A DNA stretch of 64,000 nucleotides from Rhodoferax sp. U2-2l (GTDB lineage Bacteria; Pseudomonadota; Gammaproteobacteria; Burkholderiales; Burkholderiaceae_C). Every line of letters starts with the position of its first letter. Position 1 is the stretch's first letter. Shown here one piece after another: positions 63,888 through 64,000 of the stretch. A program made the translations under genes and the position numbers. The notes under the pieces were generated by a model that was not told the DNA's origin, ran no database searches, and saw nothing but the letters and a program-made list of their open reading frames with translations. The stretch covers positions 96,701 to 160,700 of the forward strand of contig NZ_JAJCTH010000010.1 of NCBI RefSeq assembly GCF_020594515.1, read 5' to 3'.

Positions 63888-64000
63888 TCGGCCCGCCTGC
63901 GCCGCAAATCGTTCCGAAGAAACACGTGGCGCGGGCGTTGCAAATGTGGCAAGGTGGAGCGTGGCACAGGCAAAGACCGGTGTAGCAATGGTGCATATTG
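63888..64000. other. Unassigned sequence at the right edge
   Basis: 113 bp after the broken hepT. No reading frame or repeat here is recognisable. It may be the start of the element that truncated hepT. Confidence 0.3.

Overview
The window is high-GC and gene-dense and looks like a chromosomal piece of a Comamonadaceae-type betaproteobacterium (Rhodoferax/Polaromonas-like). This rests on protein similarity as I recognise it, on the glutarate-degradation pair at the left edge, and on a complete XrtA/PEP-CTERM-associated (prs) exopolysaccharide gene set. No species can be named from sequence alone, and no rRNA or tRNA genes were seen.

Layout. 1-2.5 kb: the end of a glutaryl-CoA dehydrogenase and a class III CoA-transferase, separated by two inverted copies of a stem-loop repeat. 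2.5-12.2 kb: a WYL-domain regulator followed by a type I-C CRISPR-Cas operon in the order cas3-cas5-cas8c(+internal cas11)-cas7-[Bro-N/DinD-like gene]-cas4-cas1-cas2. 12.2-18.6 kb: leader and one very long array (87 repeats of 37 bp by my manual count, 86 spacers) that decays at its far end. 18.7-34.6 kb: ordinary accessory and housekeeping genes (MFS transporter, hybrid sensor kinase, cytochrome b561 with two YceI proteins, DUF2799 lipoprotein, HemG, EF-G-like GTPase, HD-GYP protein, flavin reductase, ClC channel, DapB-like protein, MarR regulator, Uup). 34.7-37.7 kb: a small HPr-rel-A cassette (nucleotidyltransferase, HprK-related kinase A, PqqD-like protein, secreted Cys-containing protein) preceded by a good sigma-54 promoter. 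38.0-54.5 kb: prsT, prsR, prsK, a sugar transferase, UDP-glucose dehydrogenase, an O-antigen-ligase-like protein, and the decarboxylase/ligase/hydrolase 1/hydrolase 2/acyl carrier protein set known from exosortase-A loci, nearly all on the minus strand and tightly spaced. 54.6-60.4 kb: further envelope genes (FemAB-like GNAT, lytic transglycosylase, outer-membrane protein, LolA-like protein, low-molecular-weight phosphatase, epimerase). 60.4-64 kb: a PilZ protein, a GNAT-PilZ fusion, a trypsin-like protease, and an MntA/HepT-type toxin-antitoxin pair whose HepT is truncated.

How the parts fit. The cas operon is complete for interference and adaptation, and the array shows repeated sampling of related targets (duplicate, overlapping and homologous spacers), so the system looks functional or recently so. 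The most unusual feature is a Bro-N/DinD-like gene placed exactly between the interference and adaptation modules. The PrsK/PrsR sensor-regulator pair probably drives the exopolysaccharide/PEP-CTERM programme through sigma-54. The sigma-54 promoter in front of the HPr-rel-A cassette suggests that this poorly understood kinase/PqqD/nucleotidyltransferase set belongs to the same regulon. The exosortase itself and any PEP-CTERM substrates are not in this window. Short dispersed palindromes (REP-like) are scattered through the right half.
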